NCBI GenBank assembly: GCA_041389725.1
Contig: JAWKRG010000004.1
Coordinates: 930,001-994,000, forward strand
Source of the DNA: Polyangiaceae bacterium
GTDB lineage: Bacteria > Myxococcota_A > Polyangia > Polyangiales > Polyangiaceae
DNA: 64,000 bases
Direction: 5' to 3'
Each line of letters begins with the position of its first letter. The stretch's first letter is position 1. The notes beneath the pieces were generated by a model. It was not told the DNA's origin. It saw only the letters and a program-made list of their open reading frames with translations, and ran no database searches. This document shows, one piece after another, positions 15,627-22,967 of this stretch. The translations under genes were made by a program, and so were the position numbers.

Positions 15627-17083
15627 CAGACGATCCTGAAATGATCGACCAGGGTGCAGCGGCGCCAGCGCGAAAAGCTGAGCGGTGTGGTCAACCCCTC
15701 GCCGGTGGGCGACGAGATGGTGAAGGACGTCCAGCCTTCCCCTGCTGCGGCCAGGCCGTCGATCGAGCGGCCGTTCTTGACGAAGATGCTGCAGTTGCAC
15801 TTCCGGGCCATGCGCGAGAGGGCATCCAGATCGTGGGAGTGCATGGTGGCGGTGTGGAAGTTGCCGCCTTCCGCTTCGACCGCGAGGTCGATGGCCTCAT
15901 TCACCGTTTTCGTTCGCGTGATCGGCAGCACAGGCATCATCTGCTCCGTCCAGATCAGCGGATGATCGTTGGGCACCTCGACCAGCACCAAGCGCGCCTC
16001 CGGTCCCGCGCTGATCCCCAGGCGCTCCAGAATGACCGAAGCATTCTTGCCGACCAGGTCACGATCGATACTGGCGTGGCCGCGAGGACCGGCCATCTTC
16101 TTGAAGATCGCGTTCTCCAGCCGCGGCAGGTCGCGGGGGTCCAGCAGCACGGCGCCATGGCGTTGCATGGCGCTCTTGAGGGCATCCGCCACACTGTCGA
16201 CGACGATGCACTCCTTCTCGTCCACGCAGATCACGTTGTTGTCGTAGGAGTGACCGAGCGCCACGTTGCGCGCTGCCTGCTCGATGTCGGCGGTGGCATC
16301 CACCACCGCCGGCGGATTGCCCGGGCCGGCGCAGATCGCGCGCTTGCCCGACGCCATGGCAGCCTTCACCACCGCGCCGCCACCGGTGACCACGAGCAGA
16401 CGCACGAGCGGGTGCTTCATCAGCTCTCCGGCGCTCTCGATGGTGGGTTCGGCGATGCAGGTCAGCACGTCGGGTGGGCCGCCCGCGGCCATGATGGCGC
16501 GATTGAGCAGTTGAATCGTGTGCATTGACACCCGCTTGGCGGACGGATGCACGTTGAACAGCACGGAATTGCCCGCCGAGATCATCGCAATCGAGTTGTT
16601 GATGATCGTCGACGTGGGATTGGTCACCGGCGTGATGGCTCCAATCACGCCGAAGGGCGCCGGCTCCGTCAGCATCAAGCCGTGGTCGCCGGAGCGCGCG
16701 AGAGGTTCGAGGATCTCCGGCCCTGGCGTCTTGGCCGTCACCAAAGCGTTCTTGCCGATCTTGTCTTCGTAGCGCCCGAGCCCCGTCTCTTCGTGCGCGA
16801 ACTTCGCCAGGGCGTCCCCTTCGCGACGACAGACTTCACGGACGGCCGCGATGATCGCGTGGCGTTTGCTCAGGGGAATGTCGCTGTAGGCGAGGAAGGC
16901 GCGACGCGACGCTTTGGCTGCTTCGTCGATCGTCGAGTAGACGCCGTCGCCGCGCGGACCTGCGCTCGCGGGCGCAGGCGACGCTGGTGCGGCAGCGGCC
17001 ACCCCACCGCCGCCGAGAATCTCGTTGGCAATCGCTTCCGCCAGGCGCTTCAGGGCGGCCGGGTCGACGCTGGCTTGACTCAT
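15626..17083 (-). CDS. CoA-acylating aldehyde dehydrogenase (PduP/EutE type) with encapsulation helix
   Basis: 485 residues. The catalytic Cys is 286 in NNVICVDEKE; the cofactor-binding GAITPVTNPTS and the VVTGGGAVVKAA segment match PduP/EutE enzymes, which convert an aldehyde, CoA and NAD+ to acyl-CoA and NADH. Residues about 6-25 (DPAALKRLAEAIANEIL) form an amphipathic helix followed by an Ala/Pro/Gly linker to about 45, the layout of a BMC encapsulation peptide. It is embedded among shell genes. With DeoC in the same operon, acetaldehyde is the likely substrate; that substrate is inferred. Confidence 0.95.
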   Translation of the reverse strand: MSQASVDPAALKRLAEAIANEILGGGGVAAAAPASPAPASAGPRGDGVYSTIDEAAKASRRAFLAYSDIPLSKRHAIIAAVREVCRREGDALAKFAHEETGLGRYEDKIGKNALVTAKTPGPEILEPLARSGDHGLMLTEPAPFGVIGAITPVTNPTSTIINNSIAMISAGNSVLFNVHPSAKRVSMHTIQLLNRAIMAAGGPPDVLTCIAEPTIESAGELMKHPLVRLLVVTGGGAVVKAAMASGKRAICAGPGNPPAVVDATADIEQAARNVALGHSYDNNVICVDEKECIVVDSVADALKSAMQRHGAVLLDPRDLPRLENAIFKKMAGPRGHASIDRDLVGKNASVILERLGISAGPEARLVLVEVPNDHPLIWTEQMMPVLPITRTKTVNEAIDLAVEAEGGNFHTATMHSHDLDALSRMARKCNCSIFVKNGRSIDGLAAAGEGWTSFTISSPTGEGLTTPLSFSRWRRCTLVDHFRIV

Positions 17084-17091
17084 GCGTTACC

Positions 17092-17412
17092 TCACACCTC
17101 GACTTCGTAGCCGTGCTGGGAGCTGTACTTCTCGTACATCTGCCGGCCGTCGATGCTCCATTGATCGACGATGGCCATGATCACCGCGTCACACGGGCGA
17201 TTCTTGGTCATCTCGGTCTGGCGCGCCGACGAACCCGTCGCAAAGAGGACGTACTCATCGACGCCAGCGCCCACGGCATCCACCGCCACGACGTAGCCAC
17301 CGTCTTCCATCGTCTCCGGGTTCGTCTGCCGCAGCAGCATGAACTTGAACCCTTCGATGTTCGGGTCTTTGCGGTTGGATACGACGGTCCCAATGACTTT
17401 TGCGAGCTGCAT
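17092..17412 (-). CDS. BMC-P pentameric vertex protein
   Basis: 106 residues. Begins MQLAKVIGTVVSNRKDP and contains VDAVGAGVDEYVLFATGSSARQTE and the AIVDQW end, close to the canonical EutN/CcmL pattern and to the H. ochraceum BMC-P. A 14-residue polar C-terminal tail after the fold is longer than in the other two. Its stop is 8 nt before the aldehyde dehydrogenase start, and a long hairpin separates it from the BMC-H gene. Confidence 0.95.
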   Translation of the reverse strand: MQLAKVIGTVVSNRKDPNIEGFKFMLLRQTNPETMEDGGYVVAVDAVGAGVDEYVLFATGSSARQTEMTKNRPCDAVIMAIVDQWSIDGRQMYEKYSSQHGYEVEV

Positions 17413-17438
17413 GTCGTTTCGTTCCTCGCCGAGGCACG

Positions 17439-17486
17439 CGCATTCCCCGCGACGTCCAAGAGCAGAGCGTCGCGGGTCGGAATGCG
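17439..17486 (-). other. Long stem-loop between BMC-H and BMC-P genes
   Basis: Arms CGCATTCCCCGCGACG (17439-17454) and CGTCGCGGGTCGGAATGCG (17468-17486) pair over 16 bp with one 3-nt bulge and a 13-nt loop. It lies in the largest gap inside the operon (82 nt), just after the BMC-H stop. Without a T-tract it is more likely an mRNA-stabilising or attenuating hairpin that raises BMC-H over the downstream genes. Confidence 0.65.
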
Positions 17487-17494
17487 GCCGGGGC

Positions 17495-17803
17495 CTACTT
17501 CTGGGTGGCTTGCTGGGCCTGCTCGGCGCGCCCCAAGGGCATGACCAGGTCCACGTTGACGTGAGGGCGGGCGATGACGTGGGTGCTGACCACCTCGCCG
17601 ACGCGCGTGGCGCCGTTCACACCGGCTTCGACGGCAGCTTTCACCGCCGCGACGTCGCCGCGAACCACCGCCGTGACGTAGCCGCCGCCGGTCTTCTCGT
17701 ATTGCACCAGCTCTACGCGAGCGGCCTTGACCATGGCATCCGCCGCTTCCACGACGGCCGCAAAGGACCGGCACTCAATCATGCCCAACGCTTCAGTACT
17801 CAT
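17495..17803 (-). CDS. BMC-H hexameric shell protein
   Basis: 102 residues, a single BMC (Pfam00936) domain: EALGMIECRSFAAVVEAADAM start, KTGGGYVTAVVRGD around the central pore, and GAxxVGEVVSTHVIARPH at the end. Hexamers form the facets of the shell and are the main component. This is the only BMC-H in the window. AGGAGG stands 7 nt before the ATG. It follows the RpiB-DeoC gene by 36 nt. Confidence 0.97.
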   Translation of the reverse strand: MSTEALGMIECRSFAAVVEAADAMVKAARVELVQYEKTGGGYVTAVVRGDVAAVKAAVEAGVNGATRVGEVVSTHVIARPHVNVDLVMPLGRAEQAQQATQK

Positions 17804-17839
17804 CCTATCCTCCTGAACTCACTCTCTCTGAAAGGCAAA

Positions 17840-19231
17840 TCAATATCCCGCACCGGCACTGCCGGGCTTGAGCTCTCCTCGTGCTTCCTGCACGATCTTG
17901 ATGCCCACGGAGGCGCCGATACGCGTGGCGCCCGCGGCAATCATCTTCTGTGCGTCCTCGGCGGAACGAACCCCGCCCGAGGCCTTGACCCCGAGGCGAT
18001 GGTCTACGGCTCGAGCCATCAGCGCCACGTCTTCGCTGGTGGCGCCCGCCGTGGAAAACCCGGTCGAAGTCTTGACGAAATCTGCGCGCGCCCGCTTGGA
18101 TTGCTCGCAGGCCGCGACCTTCTCCGCATCCGTGAGCAGCGCAGTTTCGATGATCACCTTTAGCAGCGCGCCGCCTTCGTGGGCTGCCTCGCGCACCAGA
18201 CGGATGTCCTCGTACACCGTCTGCAGGTCACCGGACTTCAGTGCGCCAATGTTGACGACCATGTCCAGCTCCGTGGCGCCGTCGCGTAGCGCCTGGCGCG
18301 CCTCGAGCGCTTTGACTTCCTTCGGTGTGGCGCCCAAGGGAAAGCCGATCACGGTGCAAGTCTTGACGTCCGTACCCCTCAGCGCGGTCTTGCAGCGGCG
18401 GACGTGGAACGGGTTCACGCAAACCGATGCGAAACCATACTTGCGAGCCTCGTCGCACAGTTGGTCGATCTCGGCGTACGTGGCGTCGGCCTTGAGCAGG
18501 GTATGGTCGATGTACTTCGCGAGATCTTGGGGGATGTCCCGCACGCCCAGGCGACCACTGACGCGCGCGTCCGTGCGACCCTTGAGCAGCGAACGCACTG
18601 CGTCGGGCGCGGAGGTGGGGCACTGATGATCACAGTTCTGGCAAGTGCCGCAGCCTCCGCTTTGGCTGCCACTGTTCAGCACGTTCAGGAAGTGCGGGCT
18701 GCCGGACAAGACACGCGTGATTTGCTGGATGAGCTGCTGCTTGTTGTCCGGTGCCGCTACCATCTTCAGGGACCTCCGAGGTCGACCCTCGTCGAGTGCG
18801 TCGATCATCGCGACGCGGCGTTTGTGGCGGGGAACTGTACACTGGGCCGAGAGAAAAGTGTCCACGATCCCGAGGGCCTCGGCGGGCTGCAAATAGCCTG
18901 CTCCGAGGGTCAGTAGATTCGCGTCGTTGTGCTCTCGGGCGTTGGTTGCCGTTGCCTGATTGAAGGCCATGCCCGCGCGCACGCCCGGTACCTTGTTGGC
19001 CACCATACAGGAGCCGATGCCCGCGCCGTCGACCACGACGGCGCGCCAGGCTTGGCCTGACGAGACGGCCTCGGCGGCCTTGCGGGCGAACTCGGGGTAG
19101 TCGCAGGTCTCGGTCGAGTATGTGCCCACATCCAACACCGGCACGCCCTTCTGCCGCAGGTGCGCGCTGATCGCTTCCTTCAGTGCGAAGCCGCCGTGGT
19201 CCGATCCGAGCGCAACCGGCCCACTCCCCAC
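17840..19231 (-). CDS. deoC: RpiB-DeoC fusion: sugar-phosphate isomerase plus deoxyribose-phosphate aldolase
   Basis: 463 residues from GTG 19231 (GGAG 6 nt upstream, promoter-like boxes just before). Residues about 4-145 are an RpiB/LacA domain (ALGSDHGGFALK, REHNDAN); the loop that carries the catalytic Cys in E. coli RpiB reads VDGAGIGSC, with Asp in the Cys position. Residues about 163-178 form an amphipathic helix (NKQQLIQQITRVL) like an encapsulation peptide. A ferredoxin-like CGTCQNCDHQCP follows near 194-205. The rest is DeoC with Schiff-base Lys 387 (DFVKTSTGF), ELDMVVN and GVKASGGVR, so the aldolase should be active: 2-deoxyribose-5-phosphate to acetaldehyde and glyceraldehyde-3-phosphate. 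First gene of the main BMC operon. Confidence 0.9.
   Translation of the reverse strand: MGSGPVALGSDHGGFALKEAISAHLRQKGVPVLDVGTYSTETCDYPEFARKAAEAVSSGQAWRAVVVDGAGIGSCMVANKVPGVRAGMAFNQATATNAREHNDANLLTLGAGYLQPAEALGIVDTFLSAQCTVPRHKRRVAMIDALDEGRPRRSLKMVAAPDNKQQLIQQITRVLSGSPHFLNVLNSGSQSGGCGTCQNCDHQCPTSAPDAVRSLLKGRTDARVSGRLGVRDIPQDLAKYIDHTLLKADATYAEIDQLCDEARKYGFASVCVNPFHVRRCKTALRGTDVKTCTVIGFPLGATPKEVKALEARQALRDGATELDMVVNIGALKSGDLQTVYEDIRLVREAAHEGGALLKVIIETALLTDAEKVAACEQSKRARADFVKTSTGFSTAGATSEDVALMARAVDHRLGVKASGGVRSAEDAQKMIAAGATRIGASVGIKIVQEARGELKPGSAGAGY
18761..18777 (-). promoter_or_regulatory. Internal ribosome-binding site and in-frame ATG inside the RpiB-DeoC gene
   Basis: On the minus strand GGAGG (18777-18773) is followed nine bases later by an in-frame ATG (18763-18761). 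It lies exactly at the end of the RpiB domain and starts a polypeptide MVAAPDNKQQ that begins with the encapsulation-like helix and continues through DeoC. A separate DeoC with an N-terminal targeting helix could therefore be made besides the fusion. Confidence 0.6.
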
Positions 19232-19262
19232 CGCGCTCTCCGGACTCCGTGCCAAGGCGCGG

Positions 19263-19292
19263 ACTATAGGGGCGATCCCGCCAGTGAGGCAA
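19263..19292 (-). promoter_or_regulatory. Sigma-70-like promoter of the main BMC operon
   Basis: Minus-strand boxes TTGCCT (19292-19287) and TATAGT (19268-19263) are separated by 18 bp and lie 32 nt before the GTG at 19231. They match the housekeeping consensus at 4 and 5 of 6 positions. This placement also supports the chosen start. Confidence 0.45.
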
Positions 19293-19713
19293 CGGCCTCC
19301 AACCGTGGCCTCGCAGCCGACAAAACATGCGGGCTCGCGGCTCGTTGGGCCCTCGGCGCGATGCGCCGGCTCCAACGACCACGAAGGCGAGAGCACCGGT
19401 CGTGGCTCCGGGCAAGGGTCCAGGTCCCACAAGTCATGCGCGCGGTCAGCGGAACCCTGTCGAGCCAGTCACGGCCAACCTTCAGCGCGCTAGCAAGGAC
19501 TGTGGTTCTCTGCGACCTGCGAGCCACGTGAACACCGGGACTGTCCCCGCTCCCGACGCGCTGAAGGGTTCTGGAGGCACCGCGTATGCGCAGTCTTGGC
19601 TGGGCGCTTGTAGGCTGTTCGGCAGCGACTCCTTGGAGATCCTTCTCGCGATCGGGTCGTATCCATCTGCGATGTCGCCTACGCTGGGGGCGGATGAACG
19701 ATGAGGAGCACGG
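19293..19713. other. Intergenic stretch between divergent genes
   Basis: About 420 bp with no convincing gene. Open frames here lack a plausible start or composition. The only local structure noticed is the short palindrome GGGACTGTCCC at 19537-19547. The right part must hold the promoter of the lipoprotein gene at 19714. Confidence 0.5.
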
Positions 19714-20436
19714 ATGAGCCGAGGTCTAGGACCGCTACTCGTGACACTGAGCCTGACGATGGTGAACGCCTGCAACCGCCCGGCGCCGAGTGAAGGCTCC
19801 GGCCACGCTGCGCACGCGCCATCGAGCGAACGTTCCCCTGCACCGCCAACCAACATGCAAACCAAATCACCTTCCGGGACCGCGACGACGAGCGGCGAGC
19901 CAGCCCCAACCGTGACGCGTTCGGGGGACCTCGCCCGCTGGCAGCGCGACGCCGAGAAGCGGGCGAAGGAGCGGCTGCCAGAGGCACCCGACAAAATGAC
20001 TTGGGCGCTGCGGCTGGCGCCGCCGTTTCCCGCACACTGGCCCTTGACCGGCGCTGCGACGGCGGTTTCGTACTACGCCGGTGCATACGCGATGGGCATC
20101 CATCTTCGAGATGGCGAGTACAGCGCGGGCCTCGTCTATCGCATCGAAGTCGGGACCGATGGTAGCGCTTCGACCACGATCTTGGCCGACCCCAAGCGCG
20201 AACTCTACGTTCAAGGCGTGCGACCCCTGACGGGCGATGAGGTCGCAGTGATCAAGAAGAGCGCCGAGCTAGAGCAAGCGCTCGTAACCGCGGCGCGCAG
20301 TGGAGTCATGCCTGATGACGCGACTGCGAACGATCTTCGCGCCTACTACACGCTATGGTTCAAGACCAACGGCATCGGCAGGGACATCCGCAAGCACCAC
20401 ACGGAATTCGCCAAGTGGTTGGAGCTGCCGGACTAG
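19714..20436 (+). CDS. Hypothetical lipoprotein
   Basis: 240 residues with an N-terminal signal and lipobox VNAC (Cys 20), then a Pro/Ser/Thr-rich linker to about residue 65. The remaining domain has Trp/Tyr-rich strands (VSYYAGAYAMGIHL) and a C-terminal helical part (YYTLWFKTNGIGRDIRKHH). I do not recognise a family. A single gene divergent from the BMC operon; no sign that it belongs to it. Confidence 0.72.
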   Translation: MSRGLGPLLVTLSLTMVNACNRPAPSEGSGHAAHAPSSERSPAPPTNMQTKSPSGTATTSGEPAPTVTRSGDLARWQRDAEKRAKERLPEAPDKMTWALRLAPPFPAHWPLTGAATAVSYYAGAYAMGIHLRDGEYSAGLVYRIEVGTDGSASTTILADPKRELYVQGVRPLTGDEVAVIKKSAELEQALVTAARSGVMPDDATANDLRAYYTLWFKTNGIGRDIRKHHTEFAKWLELPD

Positions 20437-20551
20437 CGTCCCGCCGCACCCAGCAACTCACAGCATGCTTCGTCGTCAACCTTGGCACGGTGTGGGCGGA
20501 CGACACACCACCATGGATTCTCGATGCCGGACTGAACCCCTCCGGACAGCG

Positions 20552-20722
20552 CTAGCCCCTGCGCTTCCGCTTCTTCGCGCGCTGTTTCTCCGCCGCGTCG
20601 CGGATTGCCTGGCGCACCCATTCGCTGATGCTCTGTCCCGCTTGCTCGGAGAGACGTTGTACCAAGCGTTGCTCGCTGGCGGTCAATGGCACGTGCAGGC
20701 GTCGGTCGTGAGGTTCAGGCAT
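20552..20722 (-). CDS. Small ribbon-helix-helix-like protein
   Basis: 56 residues. A short strand RRLHVPLTASE is followed by two helices (QRLVQRLSEQAG, SISEWVRQAIRDAAEKQ) and a very basic tail KRKRRG, the layout of a CopG/Arc-type DNA-binding protein. The ATG at 20722 is the only start that gives this fold; the longer open frame upstream has no similar composition. No toxin gene is next to it. Confidence 0.6.
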   Translation of the reverse strand: MPEPHDRRLHVPLTASEQRLVQRLSEQAGQSISEWVRQAIRDAAEKQRAKKRKRRG

Positions 20723-20948
20723 GGCGGTATGGCGAATCCAAGTTGGGGTCGGTGGGGGCTTCGTGTGGGGCGCGCCTACTAGCGAAGGCAAGCATACTCT
20801 CGCCTCGTGTCCCTCCCCCTGACGCTTGGTAGGTGCAGTGTAGCGTGCTCCACTAGTTGCCGAAAGGCTTTCGTGAGCAGATCGCCGGTGAACGGGCGGC
20901 CGCCACTCCAGTGGCGGGAAATCCGTTTCCCGCGGCGCCCATTCGTGC

Positions 20949-21045
20949 ACACTGCCTCGAGTCGAAATCCGTCCAGGCCCCGCACGAAAGCCGCGTATTC
21001 GCCTTTGCCGTGCCGGGTACGAGGCCCCCGAGGCCCCCTCGCTTT
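20949..21045 (-). pseudogene. Decayed C-terminal remnant of a VOC/glyoxalase gene
   Basis: The translated minus strand contains GKGEYAAFVRGLDGFRLEAV, which lines up with GQGYYAAFVLDLDGYRLEAV at the end of the intact VOC gene at 22511-22888. The flanking DNA also matches. The rest of the gene is missing, so this is a fragment of a duplicate or of a related gene. The surrounding 20723-21226 stretch contains nothing else I can support. Confidence 0.65.
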
Positions 21046-21226
21046 TTGGCGCCAGAGGTGACCATGCCCCTTACCAGGTCGTTCATTGTCGACGCGCAAC
21101 AAGGATGGAATTGCCCGGGGACGACCTTGTCGCCCTGCCAGTGCACGCCGGCGGCGCGCTCGGCGATGAGCCGGTACCCTGCACCCGAATGGCGATTGGG
21201 TGGACGTTGCGCGGTATGATCACCTC

Positions 21227-22438
21227 ATGCGTTGGTTTCTGATCTGCAGTATGTGCGGAGCAGTTGTGACCGCATGTGGCGGTGATGACGCGCCGAGCTC
21301 CATGTCCGGCAACGGAGGCACGGACGCGGGGCTCGGCGGCAGCGATGTCAGTGGCGGCAGCTCTGGCGTCGGGGGCACAGGCAATGGCGGGGCGGGCGGC
21401 ATGGGCAGTGGCGGCGCAGGTGGTGGCGCGCTCGGCGGCAGTGGCGGTGCCGGCGGAAGTGGGAGTGGTGGCGGCAGCGGGGGTACCGGTGGCGCGTGTG
21501 TCGTCAACCCGCCGCTGCCCTCCGGCGCCTTGACTCGCAGCCCTCAGAACCCGGTGCTGAAGAACGGACCTGAGAACTACGATTCCGACAAGACGGGTCC
21601 ACGCGTCATCTTGAAGCTGGGCGCCAGCGACTATCGACTCTGGTACGAGGCGGTCAACAAGGGCAACACGTTGACCAGTGTTGCGTTGGCCACGAGCACC
21701 GACGGCATCGCGTGGAGCAAACAAGGCGTGGTGATGCAGCCCGCGCAGAGCTGGGAGGGCAACGAAATCTCTCCCAATTCAATGCTGTACGACGGATCGA
21801 CCTTTCGCCTCTACTACCACGCTGGCGGCAACGCGCTGCCCAACCGCAACATCGGTACTGCCACTAGCAGCGACGGAAAGACCTGGACCCGTGTGACCAC
21901 ACCCATTCTGAGCGTGGGTAGCGCAGGCAGCTTCGACGACGACCAGGTTGCCGAGCCGCGGGTATTCAAGCTGTCGACGGGCTATCGCATGTACTACACC
22001 GGTCACAACGCTGCGAGCGGCAAGAACGCGCTTGGCATGGCCGAAAGTAGCGACGGCGTCACGTGGACCAAGTCAGCCCAGAATCCTGTCATCGGCGTCA
22101 ACGCCTGGGGCAATTTCTGGGGCGGCGCCTTCTTCCACGAAGGCGGGCGCTGGTTCATGTGGCATGGCGTGGAAAGCGGGCAGAACTCAGCGCTGCACTT
22201 CGCTACCAGCAACGACGGCATCAGTTGGAAACCAGGACCATCCAACCCTGTGCTCGGCCAGAACCCGGACACCAAGGCGCCCGACTACAGCCTCGTCGGT
22301 GATTCGGTGTCCGGCTTCCGCGATGGCGATGTGATTCGCGTCTACTACACCGGCTTCAACATCAATCTGTTCGGTACCGACGGCAGGTTCGAAGGCATTT
22401 GCATGGCGTCGATCACCAGCCCGCAAGCGTGCGACTGA
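21227..22438 (+). CDS. Lipoprotein with beta-propeller resembling GH43/32-type hydrolases
   Basis: 403 residues. ATG 21227 gives a lipoprotein signal with lipobox VTAC (Cys 17); a GTG nine codons earlier is less likely. A Gly/Ser linker runs to about residue 90. The rest repeats a blade motif: STDGIAW, SSDGKTW, SSDGVTW and SNDGISW, each followed by a Asn-Pro-Val or similar turn, about 60-70 residues apart. This is the pattern of five-bladed propeller proteins related to glycoside hydrolase families 32/43/DUF377. The catalytic acids cannot be assigned with certainty. Surface-located sugar binding or hydrolysis is inferred. Confidence 0.78.
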   Translation: MRWFLICSMCGAVVTACGGDDAPSSMSGNGGTDAGLGGSDVSGGSSGVGGTGNGGAGGMGSGGAGGGALGGSGGAGGSGSGGGSGGTGGACVVNPPLPSGALTRSPQNPVLKNGPENYDSDKTGPRVILKLGASDYRLWYEAVNKGNTLTSVALATSTDGIAWSKQGVVMQPAQSWEGNEISPNSMLYDGSTFRLYYHAGGNALPNRNIGTATSSDGKTWTRVTTPILSVGSAGSFDDDQVAEPRVFKLSTGYRMYYTGHNAASGKNALGMAESSDGVTWTKSAQNPVIGVNAWGNFWGGAFFHEGGRWFMWHGVESGQNSALHFATSNDGISWKPGPSNPVLGQNPDTKAPDYSLVGDSVSGFRDGDVIRVYYTGFNINLFGTDGRFEGICMASITSPQACD

Positions 22439-22510
22439 GGTCTCTGCTCTCCAGCACGGTGCTGTCACGAGCATCGCTGCCAGACCCGCCCTTCCTGCGC
22501 GATGTCGTGC

Positions 22511-22888
22511 TCACTCATGAAAGACCGCTTCGAGCCGATATCCGTCCAGGTCCAGCACGAACGCCGCGTAATAGCCCTGGCCGTACTGGGGACGCGGCCC
22601 CGGCGCGCCGTCGCTGGCGGCGCCCTCTCGCAAGGCGACGGCGTGAAATTCGTCCACTTGGAGCCGACTCGTGGCGGTGAAAGCGATGTGACAACCCAGC
22701 CCCGGCGCCTTGGCCTGGTCTCCCGACGCCAGGATCGCAAAGGCCTCGTCCTTGGCGCCAGGTGGACCGTATCCCAAGGCCCGTGGGTGCGTGAGCACGC
22801 GAACGTATCCGAGCGTGGCGAACACCGCGTCGTAGAACGCGCCAGAGCGTGCGAAGTCCGACACCCCAATCGAGATGTGATTGAGCAT
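22511..22888 (-). CDS. VOC-family (glyoxalase/bleomycin-resistance-like) protein
   Basis: 125 residues. Starts MLNHISIGVSDFARSGAFYDAVF, the first beta-alpha unit of the VOC fold, with metal-ligand-like His 4. The second unit contains GCHIAFTA and ends YYAAFVLDLDGYRLEAVFH (Glu/His ligands). Members bind a divalent metal and act as lyases, dioxygenases or resistance proteins; the substrate is unknown. A decayed copy of its 3' end lies 1.5 kb away. Confidence 0.9.
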   Translation of the reverse strand: MLNHISIGVSDFARSGAFYDAVFATLGYVRVLTHPRALGYGPPGAKDEAFAILASGDQAKAPGLGCHIAFTATSRLQVDEFHAVALREGAASDGAPGPRPQYGQGYYAAFVLDLDGYRLEAVFHE

Positions 22889-22967
22889 CGCGCTCCACGC
22901 TACACACCCTAATTGGGCGGGAGCAAGGGTTCACGCGTCACCCTCTCACCCACCAGCGGCTCCGACG

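Noticed and set aside
19238..19254. TGGCACG on the minus strand upstream of the RpiB-DeoC gene, like a sigma-54 -24 box
   Set aside because: The -12 element is CCGGA instead of TTGC, and the transcript would start inside the coding region.
19232..19432. N-terminal extension of the RpiB-DeoC protein to 19432
   Set aside because: The extension is Pro/Arg/Ser-rich and unlike RpiB; the promoter-like boxes and ribosome-binding site support the GTG at 19231.
20552..20722. Antitoxin of a toxin-antitoxin pair
   Set aside because: The RHH-like protein has no neighbouring small toxin gene on either side.
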